Shown: positions 1 to 6,427, counted from the stretch's first letter. The stretch is DNA of 7,754 bases from Clostridium sp. CAG:921 (GCA_000433135.1 HF991992.1:7614-15367), one strand, 5' to 3'. Numbers and translations: made by a program. Notes: generated from the sequence alone by a model not told the origin.

Positions 1-1
1 A

Positions 2-1261
2 ATAGCACTAGTAATTACTATAATTGTAATTGTTATACTAGCTTCTGCCGTTTTTTTAAATCTTAACAACAATAATACGATTAGTAACGCAAGTGATGCT
101 AAAATAGAACAAGACCTTGGCACTATGCAAATAGCACTTGACAATGCTATGCAAAAAGTAGCAGTAAAATACAAATTTAGTGCAAAGCCAAATTCTGGTA
201 AAATAGCCAGTGGCACAGATGGTCAAAAAGAAATAGTTGGAAATATATCATTTGAAACAGCAAATGAAAAAAGTGGTAATGTTATATTTGATAAAGGTAC
301 AGACACTGATACTACCTTTTATACTGGATATAAACTACCTATATATGGAACAAGTACGGATTGGTATGTTGATGAAAATGGTAAACTTATACTTCAAACT
401 GGTAGTAGAATATATGGTGCTAATGAAGTTCCAAAGCCTACAATAAATGCAGCAACTATATCAAAAAATGCACCAAATTATTATGGTGCATATGTAAATT
501 ATACTACAACTAATACTTTAACTGAAAATTATAAATGGAGAATATTTTATGCTACAAATAGTAATATTTACTTAATAGCCTCAGATTATGTAAATGTAGC
601 AGATCTACCTACAACTGCTAAAGGACATAAGCCAGCTAATACTAATAGTTCTTATCCTAAGGCTGCACCTTTTAATAATGTAATAAATGATTACAATGGA
701 AGTACAAGTATAGCAGAAGACATGAAATGGTTTAACAAAGAATATTTTGATAAAGGATATACAAGTACAAATAAAAATATGAGAGCAGTAGCATATATGC
801 TAGATAAAAATATATGGACAGATAAATTTAAAGGAAATGGTACAGAATATGTAGTAGGAGGTCCGTCACTTGATATGGTACTTAACTCATATAACCAGTA
901 TACAGGGCAAAGTAATATGTACCAAACAAAAGCAGAAAATAAGAGAGGATATAAATTAAGTGCTGATGGTGGTACAACGTGGAATAACTATTTAGATTCT
1001 TCTTCAAAATACTTAACACAAGGAAATGACCTATATAGCATTAGTAATTACAGTAATAAAGCGCGTGGATATTGGATTAGTAGCCCGTCTGCGCATAAAC
1101 CTGATTATGATGATGCTGATATTATAATGCGAGTAATGCATAACGGCCATGTAAGCCTTAATAACTATTTCGATAACATTACTGGTTTTCGTTCCGTAAT
1201 TTGTCTAAAATCTGGTATCTCTTTAAAAGAAGTTGAAGCTGGTAAATCTTACGAAATTTAG
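2..1261 (+). CDS. Type IV pilin-like surface protein with C-terminal lectin/FGE-like domain (5' end missing)
   Basis: The frame is open from the first bases, so the gene starts left of the window; 419 residues are visible. The ATG at 125 is internal, because the frame continues upstream with no stop. The visible part opens with a hydrophobic stretch (IALVITIIVIVILA) like the membrane helix of type IV pilins and pseudopilins. The expected cleavage motif (G followed by a hydrophobic residue and TLIE/SLIA) would lie just outside. A coil-like segment follows (residues ~30-55), then a polar Asn/Thr/Tyr-rich middle. From ~170 the protein has the pattern of secreted Clostridia proteins with a DUF6273/FGE-like fold: WRIFYATNSNIYLIA, then AVAYMLDKNIW, then GGPSLDMVLNSY. 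The end pattern is YWISSPS, later GFRSVICLKSG. I infer a protein anchored or assembled through its N-terminal helix that displays a ligand-binding domain outside the cell. The pilin-like class is fairly secure; the ligand is unknown. Confidence 0.75.
   Translation: MALVITIIVIVILASAVFLNLNNNNTISNASDAKIEQDLGTMQIALDNAMQKVAVKYKFSAKPNSGKIASGTDGQKEIVGNISFETANEKSGNVIFDKGTDTDTTFYTGYKLPIYGTSTDWYVDENGKLILQTGSRIYGANEVPKPTINAATISKNAPNYYGAYVNYTTTNTLTENYKWRIFYATNSNIYLIASDYVNVADLPTTAKGHKPANTNSSYPKAAPFNNVINDYNGSTSIAEDMKWFNKEYFDKGYTSTNKNMRAVAYMLDKNIWTDKFKGNGTEYVVGGPSLDMVLNSYNQYTGQSNMYQTKAENKRGYKLSADGGTTWNNYLDSSSKYLTQGNDLYSISNYSNKARGYWISSPSAHKPDYDDADIIMRVMHNGHVSLNNYFDNITGFRSVICLKSGISLKEVEAGKSYEI
1061..1210 (+). 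other. CpG-rich, variable-looking C-terminal segment of the pilin-like gene
   Basis: By hand count, bases 1061-1200 hold nine CpG dinucleotides, whereas the preceding 940 bases (121-1060) hold three. G+C is 55 of 140 here, against 43 of 140 in 361-500. The encoded segment runs from ARGYWISSPS to GFRSVICLKS. Of the 30 codons from 1094 to 1183, 23 end in T or C, with His, Asp, Tyr, Ser, Leu, Phe, Ile, Thr and Asn at the exposed-looking positions. That is the pattern expected if AAT/AAC codons had been changed at their first two bases, as in the variable repeats of diversity-generating retroelements. No template repeat or reverse transcriptase is present in the window, so a cassette exchanged between paralogues is an equal alternative. 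Confidence 0.4.
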
Positions 1262-1611
1262 TGCTTACAAGTGGACAGTTTTAAAAAATCATTGAAATTT
1301 AAGCAAAAAATAAGGGCAAATTTTAGACCAGTTATCTATTATTGCCCTTATTTCTTGATTTTTAGCCAAAAAATGGCGCAAAAAGCAGATTTCAATAATA
1401 CTTTCCATGAGAATTTGTATGGATACTAATTTTTACATTCGTATATAATTTAGTATTTTTGCAAAGTTTACTTATAATATTGCTAAATATAATGTTACTG
1501 TACAATATTTTCTATGTCTTTTTCATCTATTTTTAAATTGTAGCAGTGTTTCTAATAAATAATTTAAATATTTATAAATGTTAAATTTATTTGATTTTTC
1601 CATTTCTATAG
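1262..1611. other. Non-coding stretch downstream of the pilin-like gene
   Basis: I see no convincing gene on either strand. The left third holds the motif GTGGACAGTTTT (from 1271) and the long hairpin at 1301-1360. A short GCCA-AAAAA-TGGC hairpin follows at 1365-1377. The rest is AT-rich without a recognisable motif. The left part could be the end of a lost mobile element, but I could not find a matching inverted end elsewhere in the window. Confidence 0.5.
1301..1360 (+). terminator. Long imperfect hairpin, probable terminator of the pilin-like gene
   Basis: Bases 1301-1319 pair with 1342-1360: 17 of 19 positions match, around the core TAAGGGCAA/TTGCCCTTA. The loop is 22 bases and a T-rich stretch lies at the 3' side. 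It begins 40 bases after the pilin stop codon and no gene follows on the plus strand, so termination of the pilin transcript is the simplest reading. The loop is larger than in a typical intrinsic terminator. Confidence 0.45.
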
Positions 1612-1629
1612 AAAAAAGCAAACGTTGCT
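1612..1629 (-). terminator. Weak minus-strand terminator-like hairpin
   Basis: On the minus strand AGCAA-CGT-TTGCT forms a 5-bp stem with a 3-base loop, followed by five to six U. It overlaps the stop codon of the DUF4065-like remnant, so it may be that gene's old terminator. The stem is short. Confidence 0.35.
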
Positions 1630-2025
1630 AGGCTTTAAATAGTTTCATCAACACTTTTATCTTTTCAATACTATCTTTTGCAAAAAGAATTTTACTTCTT
1701 GATGGCATTTCAAAAATTTTTGTACTATCTATATCCATATCAATTTCATCTTGTTTAATTTTCTTATATCCATAACCTTTATATTTTTCATATACACTAT
1801 CTACTACTTGACCATATTTATATGCAAATATGGTATCATCAAATAATTCTTTATCATACTTGCATAAATAATCTGCAAAACATAAATATATCAATTTTTC
1901 TTTTTAATCTCATATTATCACATTCAGCATTAGTATATCACACTTTTTACATTATTTTTTGATAAATTATCATATTTTCGTAAGTGCAATACTAAAAACT
2001 CTTTCTTTGTTAAGCCAAGTGTCAT
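1628..2025 (-). pseudogene. DUF4065/Panacea (SocA-like) protein, broken by two frameshifts
   Basis: Three consecutive minus-strand reading frames appear to be pieces of one gene. From ATG 2025, a first piece reads MTLGLTKKEFLVLHLRKYDN and continues to a stop at 1930-1932. A second frame (1937 to ~1898) reads YTNAECDNMRLKRK. A third (to the stop at 1628-1630) reads KLIYLCFADYLCKYD, then LFDDTIFAYKYGQVVDSVYEK. The last piece carries the hallmark of DUF4065 proteins: K-L-(I/L)-Y-(L/F)-x-x-A-x-x-L, then (A/F)-x-K-Y-G-x-V-x-x-x-V-Y. The total is 398 bases, equal to 132 codons plus two extra bases, so removing one base at each junction would restore a ~131-residue protein. The second junction is in an A-rich run (AAAAAGAAAAA). 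The third frame alone could start only at a TTG at 1894, and the ATG at 2025 has no clear ribosome binding site. Family members act as antitoxins or proteolytic adaptors, often in phage-related settings. That this copy is dead is an inference; a sequencing error in A-runs is the alternative. Confidence 0.6.
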
Positions 2026-2063
2026 TTTTTTATTTTCTTATTTTTTCATTTTTTTAACAGTTT

Positions 2064-2108
2064 AAATTAAAAATAACACCCACAAAATGTGAGTGTTATT
2101 TTTAATTT
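2064..2108 (-). terminator. Terminator of the membrane-protein operon
   Basis: Bases 2064-2079 pair perfectly with 2093-2108. After one mismatch an inner CACA/TGTG stem follows, with a 3-base loop. The stem contains an A-run on one side and a T-run on the other, so it could work in both directions. On the minus strand it sits directly at the stop codon of the 107-residue membrane protein (2108-2110). It also separates that operon from the DUF4065-like remnant. Confidence 0.75.
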
Positions 2109-2431
2109 TAAATAGCATAATAATTTATCATTAACATACCAAGTTCAATTAATGATACTATATATACTATTAAAATCAGTTTAAACTTTCTAACAAGTGC
2201 ATCCATTAAAGTGCCTTCTTCATCTATTACAATTTTTGTCAATAGATTAACGATAAGCATCTTCGTTAGCAAAAAATCTTTTGCTGTAAGAAAAATTAGC
2301 ACTATAGCTATCAAAGACAATATCATGATAACCGTAATATATATAGTTTTTTGCTTAATCGTGTATTTTTCTCTATTAGCTCCAAAATACATGATCAAAA
2401 TTCCTAATACACCTATAACAATATTTGCCAT
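2108..2431 (-). CDS. Small polytopic membrane protein of unknown function
   Basis: The product has 107 residues and I do not recognise a family. Three hydrophobic segments are likely membrane helices: residues ~2-17, ~28-49 (ITVIMILSLIAIVLIFL) and ~84-103 (LILIVYIVSLIELGMLMINY). A mixed-charge linker (~50-82) with the DEEG motif lies between helices two and three. The start at 2431 is preceded by AAGGAAA, a moderate ribosome binding site. The gene begins 26 bases after the stop of the upstream membrane protein, so both are probably read from one promoter (3081-3109). The pairing suggests the two proteins act together at the membrane, but this is inferred from position only. Confidence 0.7.
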   Translation of the reverse strand: MANIVIGVLGILIMYFGANREKYTIKQKTIYITVIMILSLIAIVLIFLTAKDFLLTKMLIVNLLTKIVIDEEGTLMDALVRKFKLILIVYIVSLIELGMLMINYYAI

Positions 2432-2457
2432 CTTTTTTATTTTCCTTTTTTAGTCAA

Positions 2458-3024
2458 TTATACTTTCTTTTTTAATTCTACTATTACTCCAATACTCACT
2501 ATAAATAAATAAATAGGTAAAACATACTTTGTAAGTATTGTCATAAATTTTCCTTCAAAATCCATAAATTCCAAAGGATTAGATCCAGAAGCTACCGCAC
2601 CTGTAGCAATAATATTTGAAATATTATTTGATATACTTTCCTGTGTTATACCTGACATAGTTATAACACCTTGACCAGAAATAATACTTGAGGTGTTAAC
2701 ATATGAAAGAGTATTCTGTGACTTTGTATAAACAGCCACAATATACTTACCAGATAAATGGAAAGTTGATGTTACATTTGAAAAATATTGTACATCTTGT
2801 GGCATTTCACTTTGAAATACAGAAAGTACTATATCTGTACCATAAGCCTTTGAAATATCAACAAGCTGTGACTTTAGCAACGTTTCTTCATCAATTGTAA
2901 TTGTAGATGTTGAATTTTCTACAATTACTTTGTTCTTCCTTACCTTAGTTACGACAAATGAAGTTGCAACAAGAAGAGAAAGTAACACACCAACAACTGC
3001 AACAAGTAGCCTAATTTTTTTCAT
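2458..3024 (-). CDS. Bitopic membrane protein with extracytoplasmic domain, unknown function
   Basis: The product has 188 residues and I do not recognise a family. Residues 1-3 (MKK) precede a hydrophobic helix (~5-26, ending in SFVV) that is followed by a basic stretch KVRKNK. It is a signal anchor or an uncleaved signal peptide. Residues ~30-160 form a Ser/Thr/Val-rich soluble domain, probably outside the membrane. A second helix (~166-183, LPIYLFIVSIGVIVEL) ends in a basic tail LKKKV. The start at 3024 is clear: AGGAGG lies seven bases upstream (3032-3037). It is the first gene of a two-gene operon under an almost ideal SigA promoter, so strong constitutive expression is expected. With two anchors and a soluble loop it could sense or hold something at the cell surface. 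That is speculation. Confidence 0.75.
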   Translation of the reverse strand: MKKIRLLVAVVGVLLSLLVATSFVVTKVRKNKVIVENSTSTITIDEETLLKSQLVDISKAYGTDIVLSVFQSEMPQDVQYFSNVTSTFHLSGKYIVAVYTKSQNTLSYVNTSSIISGQGVITMSGITQESISNNISNIIATGAVASGSNPLEFMDFEGKFMTILTKYVLPIYLFIVSIGVIVELKKKV

Positions 3025-3073
3025 GATAGGTCCTCCTTTTCTTTAATTAAAAAAATATATTGAAACTTTACAT

Positions 3074-3109
3074 CGTAAGAATTATATCATTAATTATGTA
3101 AATTGTCAA
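3074..3109 (-). promoter_or_regulatory. Near-consensus SigA promoter of the membrane-protein operon
   Basis: On the minus strand TTGACA (3104-3109) is separated by exactly 17 bases from TATAAT (3081-3086). A TG dinucleotide sits one base upstream of the -10 box (extended -10). Transcription should begin near 3074, giving a leader of about 50 bases before the ATG at 3024. Both boxes match the consensus perfectly. Confidence 0.85.
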
Positions 3110-3243
3110 ATTAAATTTTACATGAATATTTCAGTTTTATGATTAATTTATGATAATGTCTTAAGTAATAACTTTATATTTTAAGTTTAATACGTAAATG
3201 ATAGAAATAACGATTTAAAAAATTTTATATAATAAAAATACAT

Positions 3244-3330
3244 TATAATATGTAAGGATTTCAGAAAAAGCCTTTAAGCGATGCCTAAGAGAAGCAGATT
3301 CAGTTCTACTTCTCTTTTTATTTTCTATAC
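3244..3330 (+). ncRNA. Candidate lysC leader RNA or small RNA ending in a terminator
   Basis: A TATAAT box at 3244-3249 would start transcription near 3256, though I see no good -35 box. The RNA would begin with a hairpin (AAGG with CCTT plus three A-U pairs, ~3254-3274), a short linker, and then a strong terminator-type hairpin (3287-3316) with a U tract. No plus-strand gene lies upstream for ~1.9 kb, so the terminator does not close an mRNA. I do not recognise the core of the lysine riboswitch, a T-box or other common classes. I also found no clear antiterminator pairing. Confidence 0.35.
3287..3324 (+). terminator. Intrinsic terminator in the lysC upstream region
   Basis: AAGAGAAG (3287-3294) pairs with CTTCTCTT (3309-3316). 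After one mismatch, AGA pairs with TCT, leaving a six-base loop. TTTTTATTTT follows directly. It is oriented only toward lysC: on the minus strand no U tract follows. It lies ~200 bases before the lysC start, which suggests attenuation of lysC or the end of a short RNA. Confidence 0.7.
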
Positions 3331-3481
3331 CTTTTATAAAATTTATTTCTTAAAAATCTCCTCCCTTTTTTTCACTATTAAATTTATAGCAGATTATGCA
3401 TACATAAAAAGCAGTGGTACATCATTTTTTGCATTCTTTTTATTACTATTTTATGAAAAATTATATTTCATAAATTTCACC

Positions 3482-3495
3482 AAATTGTACAATTT
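3482..3495. promoter_or_regulatory. 14-bp perfect palindrome upstream of lysC, candidate operator
   Basis: AAATTGTACAATTT is a perfect inverted repeat placed 15 bases before the lysC ribosome binding site. Its core TTGTACAA (3485-3492) occurs again exactly 50 bases downstream, inside codons 4-6 of lysC (3535-3542). A dimeric repressor could bridge or roadblock here. In AT-rich DNA such palindromes also arise by chance. Confidence 0.3.
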
Positions 3496-3524
3496 TCATA
3501 ATATATCATAAGGTGGTGAGCAAA

Positions 3525-4532
3525 ATGAACATAATTGTACAAAAATATGGTGGCACATCTGTAGAAAGTAAAGAAAAAATGGAAAAAATTTGTGAAAATA
3601 TAATTTCCTACAAATTAAAAAATAGCAAACTTGTAGTCGTTGTATCTGCACAAGGAAAAACTACTGATGAACTACTAAAAAAAGCAGGTGACTACACAAC
3701 AATACAATCCAAAAGAGAACTTGATCTCTTACTTTCAACTGGTGAAATACAATCAGCTTCCATACTTAGCATGATGCTAAATGAAAAAGGATTTGAATCA
3801 GTAGCACTAACTGGTCAACAAGCTGGAATTTTAAGTGATTCTACATATGGAAGTGCAAATATAAAAGACATATATAAAGAAAATATCATGAAATATTTAA
3901 ATAACGATGTAATAGTTGTAGTCGCAGGATTTCAAGCTTCGGATAAACTTGGAAACATAACTACTCTTGGTAGAGGCGGAAGTGATCTTAGTGCCGTTGC
4001 AATAGCATGTGCTCTAAAGGCTAAAAAATGTGAAATATATAGCGACATAGATGGTATTTATTCTGCAGATCCTAGGATTATTACAAAAGCTAAACTTTTA
4101 AAAAATATTTCATATGATGAAATGCTAGAAGCTGCTACAGCTGGAGCAAAAGTTTTACACAATAGAAGCGTAAATATAGGGAAAAAAAATAATGTCCCTA
4201 TAACGGTAAAAAATTCACAAAAAGACACTGAGGGTAGTACTGTAAAAGAGATGTTAAAAGACGATATTTTAGTTCAAAGCAATAAACCTAATGATTTTGA
4301 GGATTTTTCTGTTAAATTCATAACTAAAAAAGATGATATTTCAAAAATCTGTATTGTTGGTGACATGGTTATGTCAAATAAAGAAGTAGTTATAAAAATA
4401 TTCAATGTTGCAAGTAAAGAAAATACACAAATATACATGATATCTTTTAGTGAAATGGCAATAAACATAATAGTTGATAAAGATAAATCTATAAGCTTTA
4501 TGAAAGCTTTACACAAAGAATTAATAGAATAA
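3525..4532 (+). CDS. lysC: Aspartate kinase, short form with one ACT domain
   Basis: It phosphorylates L-aspartate with ATP to 4-phospho-aspartate, the first step toward lysine, threonine, methionine and diaminopimelate. I chose ATG 3525 over the in-frame GTG at 3513 because AGGTGG (3511-3516) is then a well-spaced ribosome binding site; this gives 335 residues. Kinase motifs are intact: KYGGTS (7-12), VVSAQGKTTDE (39-49), TGEIQSAS (72-79), TTLGRGGSD (146-154), SDIDGIYSADPR (173-184) and GAKVLHNRSVNIG (207-219). After ~residue 241 a linker of only ~20 residues leads into a single ACT-type segment (261-335: KICIVGDMV, VVIKIFNVASKEN, MISFSEMAINIIVD, FMKALHKEL). It resembles the second ACT unit of LysC proteins. 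Family members usually have ~400 residues and two ACT units, so the first seems missing and feedback control may differ. The gene stands alone, with its own terminator. Confidence 0.93.
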   Translation: MNIIVQKYGGTSVESKEKMEKICENIISYKLKNSKLVVVVSAQGKTTDELLKKAGDYTTIQSKRELDLLLSTGEIQSASILSMMLNEKGFESVALTGQQAGILSDSTYGSANIKDIYKENIMKYLNNDVIVVVAGFQASDKLGNITTLGRGGSDLSAVAIACALKAKKCEIYSDIDGIYSADPRIITKAKLLKNISYDEMLEAATAGAKVLHNRSVNIGKKNNVPITVKNSQKDTEGSTVKEMLKDDILVQSNKPNDFEDFSVKFITKKDDISKICIVGDMVMSNKEVVIKIFNVASKENTQIYMISFSEMAINIIVDKDKSISFMKALHKELIE

Positions 4533-4576
4533 AAAGTATACTAAAAATATTTATTTATTTTTCTAAGTTATACATA

Positions 4577-4621
4577 AATGTTGAGGTTAAAATTAAGTTT
4601 TACACTTCAGCATTGTTTTTT
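4577..4621 (+). terminator. lysC terminator
   Basis: AATGTTGAGG (4577-4586) pairs with CTTCAGCATT (4605-4614), with two G-U pairs. The loop is 18 bases and can itself pair AAAA with TTTT. GTTTTTT follows. The hairpin lies 45 bases after the lysC stop. Confidence 0.7.
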
Positions 4622-4668
4622 ATAAAAAGAAAATGAGATGAATAATAAGTAATATCATCTCACTTTCT
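4622..4668 (-). terminator. gltX terminator
   Basis: On the minus strand AGAAAGTGAGATGA pairs with TCATCTCATTTTCT (arms 4655-4668 and 4628-4641), with one mismatch and a 13-base loop; TTTTTAT follows. It is placed 32 bases after the gltX stop and directly abuts the lysC terminator, so the two convergent genes are insulated from each other. Confidence 0.8.
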
Positions 4669-4699
4669 AAACTATATAATTTTATACTATTTTTTAATA

Positions 4700-6427
4700 C
4701 TACTTACAGATAGCTTTTTGTAATCTTCTAGAAACTTCATCTTTTCCTAATAATTGCATTATTTGATAAATATCAGGTGAATTTTTTCTATTAGTTAAAG
4801 CAATACGTAAAATTCCAGTAAAATCTGCTGTACTACCAATATAGTTTTCTGGATTTTTCTTGTATTCTTTCATATCAGTACAAAATCCTAGATTATTAGC
4901 AATTTCTTTTACTTGTTCAAACCAAGCATCTTTTTCTAAAGCTCCATCATACAATTTTGAATATTCATCTAATACCTTATTTGTTAATTCCTTACTAACT
5001 TTAGCATTTTCGTTTTCCATATATTCAAACATATATCCATTTTCTTCAATTTCTTTTTCATAAATATCATTAAAGAAGTAGAAAAATGTTGGAATCACAT
5101 CTTCCCATTTTACTAGGTCCTTACGAATCTTTTTTGCACCATCACGTTCTATAGCAAAAACTTTTTGAGAATATTCTAGATCTTTTGATATTACATCATA
5201 TGTATTTTTACTATATTTTTTAGACCAGTTTAATACCTCGTCTAATACTTGCTTACTATCTAACTTAGCAATTTCTTCCTTACATAAATCATTTAATTTT
5301 GGCATATCAAATAATGAACCTGCTGAGCTCATTTTATTAAGCTTAAATTCAAAATCTATAAAAGTCTTATCCTTGTTTTTATTTTTCCACATTTCATAAT
5401 CTGAGTTTAATATTGTCATTAAATATTCAAGTACACCAGCTTTTGGATATCCTGCTTCTATAAAATATGAAACTGCTGCTTCTTTGTCTTTTCTCTTGCT
5501 TAGTTTTCTTTTACTACTACCATCTTTTACAAGTATAAGTGGTGTATGAACATAAGTTGGTATGTCAAATCCCATTGCATTAAACAATTGTATATGAATT
5601 GGAGTTGATGGAATCCACTCTTCTCCTCTTACAACATGTGTAGTTCTCATAAAGTGATCATCACATACATGTGCAAAATGGTAAGTTGGAAGTCCATCAC
5701 CTTTTAGTATTACAACATCTTGCTCATTTTCAGCAATTTCAATCTTTCCTCTTGCACCATCAACAAAAGAGATTTTATTAAAATGTGAACCATTTGATCT
5801 AAATCTTAAAATAAATTTTTCTCCTGCTTTTACTCTTCTTATAGATTCATCTATTGAAATATTTCTACATTTTGCATATACTCCATAATATCCTGGAATA
5901 ATCTTATTTCTTTCTTGTGCTTCATGAGTAGCAGCAAGCATGTCTGGAGTACAAAAACATGGATATGCTAATCCTTTTTCTACTAAATGCTTAGCACAGA
6001 TTCTATATATATTTGCTCTTTTACTTTGTACATAAGGACCATAATCACCAATTTCCTTAGTATCAGATATAACTCCCTCATCTGGAGAAAGTCCAAAATA
6101 GTTAAGCTCTTCTGTAAATTTTTTGATTGCACCTTCTATTTCTCTTTTTTGATCTGTATCTTCGATTCTTAAGAAATACACTCCACCTGTTTGCATTGAT
6201 AGTTTTCTATGAACCATAGCTTGAAATAGACTACCTGTATGCATAAAACCTGTAGGTGAAGGTGCAATTCTTGTTACAATAGCCCCTTCTTTTAATCTTC
6301 TTACGGGATATTTTACCTCTAAATCCATGACTGTTTCATCAACATCTGGAAATATATAATGCGCAAGCTCAAAACATTTTTTTTCATATTCATCATTCAA
6401 TTTTTCATTATTAATTTCTTTTTCCAT
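4700..6427 (-). CDS. gltX: Glutamyl-tRNA synthetase (glutamate--tRNA ligase)
   Basis: A class I aminoacyl-tRNA synthetase that charges tRNA with glutamate in the cytoplasm. The 575 residues show an N-terminal extension of ~50 residues. The catalytic Rossmann fold follows, with the HIGH-type motif in RIAPSPTGFMHTGSL (53-67), then LRIEDTD (86-92). A zinc-type knuckle CFC (157-159) continues to YAKC (184-187). GDGLPTYHFAHVCDDH (243-258) and VVRGEEWIPSTP (265-276) come next, and the KMSKS-type motif is KLSKR (308-312). The C-terminal ~200 residues would be the helical anticodon-binding part. The length exceeds the ~470-500 residues of the common bacterial form. The N-terminal extension and the motifs fit the longer GluRS type known from Clostridia (GltX2-like). 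Whether it also charges tRNA-Gln cannot be told from sequence alone. ATG 6427 has AAGGATGAG upstream. The gene is monocistronic; I see no T-box in the short leader. Confidence 0.95.
   Translation of the reverse strand: MEKEINNEKLNDEYEKKCFELAHYIFPDVDETVMDLEVKYPVRRLKEGAIVTRIAPSPTGFMHTGSLFQAMVHRKLSMQTGGVYFLRIEDTDQKREIEGAIKKFTEELNYFGLSPDEGVISDTKEIGDYGPYVQSKRANIYRICAKHLVEKGLAYPCFCTPDMLAATHEAQERNKIIPGYYGVYAKCRNISIDESIRRVKAGEKFILRFRSNGSHFNKISFVDGARGKIEIAENEQDVVILKGDGLPTYHFAHVCDDHFMRTTHVVRGEEWIPSTPIHIQLFNAMGFDIPTYVHTPLILVKDGSSKRKLSKRKDKEAAVSYFIEAGYPKAGVLEYLMTILNSDYEMWKNKNKDKTFIDFEFKLNKMSSAGSLFDMPKLNDLCKEEIAKLDSKQVLDEVLNWSKKYSKNTYDVISKDLEYSQKVFAIERDGAKKIRKDLVKWEDVIPTFFYFFNDIYEKEIEENGYMFEYMENENAKVSKELTNKVLDEYSKLYDGALEKDAWFEQVKEIANNLGFCTDMKEYKKNPENYIGSTADFTGILRIALTNRKNSPDIYQIMQLLGKDEVSRRLQKAICK

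Larger units (their letters stand above)
3025..3524. other. Divergent intergenic region between the membrane operon and lysC
   Basis: The left end holds the minus-strand promoter and 5' leader of the membrane operon. Bases 3110-3243 are very AT-rich and I see no gene or clear motif in them. The right part holds the lysC leader with a terminator-type hairpin, an AT-rich hairpin (TATGAAA/TTTCATA, 3452-3472) and a 14-bp palindrome. The open frame that begins at 3281 is not a credible gene: it overlaps the terminator, has no ribosome binding site and has a low-complexity Phe/Ile/Tyr-rich translation. Confidence 0.6.

Noticed and set aside
1322..1334. 13-base sequence TTTTAGACCAGTT that recurs inside gltX near 5217-5230
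   Set aside because: It is a single AT-rich match with no further similarity on either side, and in gltX it is ordinary coding sequence. Chance is sufficient.
2211..2453. Plus-strand open frame opposite the membrane protein, and similar frames opposite or within lysC, gltX and the pilin gene
   Set aside because: They lack ribosome binding sites and recognisable motifs, and are shadows of well-supported genes.
3412..3425. GTGGTAC resembling the T-box antiterminator core
   Set aside because: The bases around it do not match the conserved GGTGGTACCGCG pattern, and no specifier stem or downstream terminator is visible. The only terminator lies upstream of it.
3281..3511. 76-codon open frame upstream of lysC starting MPKRSRF
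   Set aside because: It overlaps the terminator hairpin, has no ribosome binding site and gives a low-complexity Phe/Ile/Tyr-rich product. The lysine codons are too few and scattered for a classic leader peptide.
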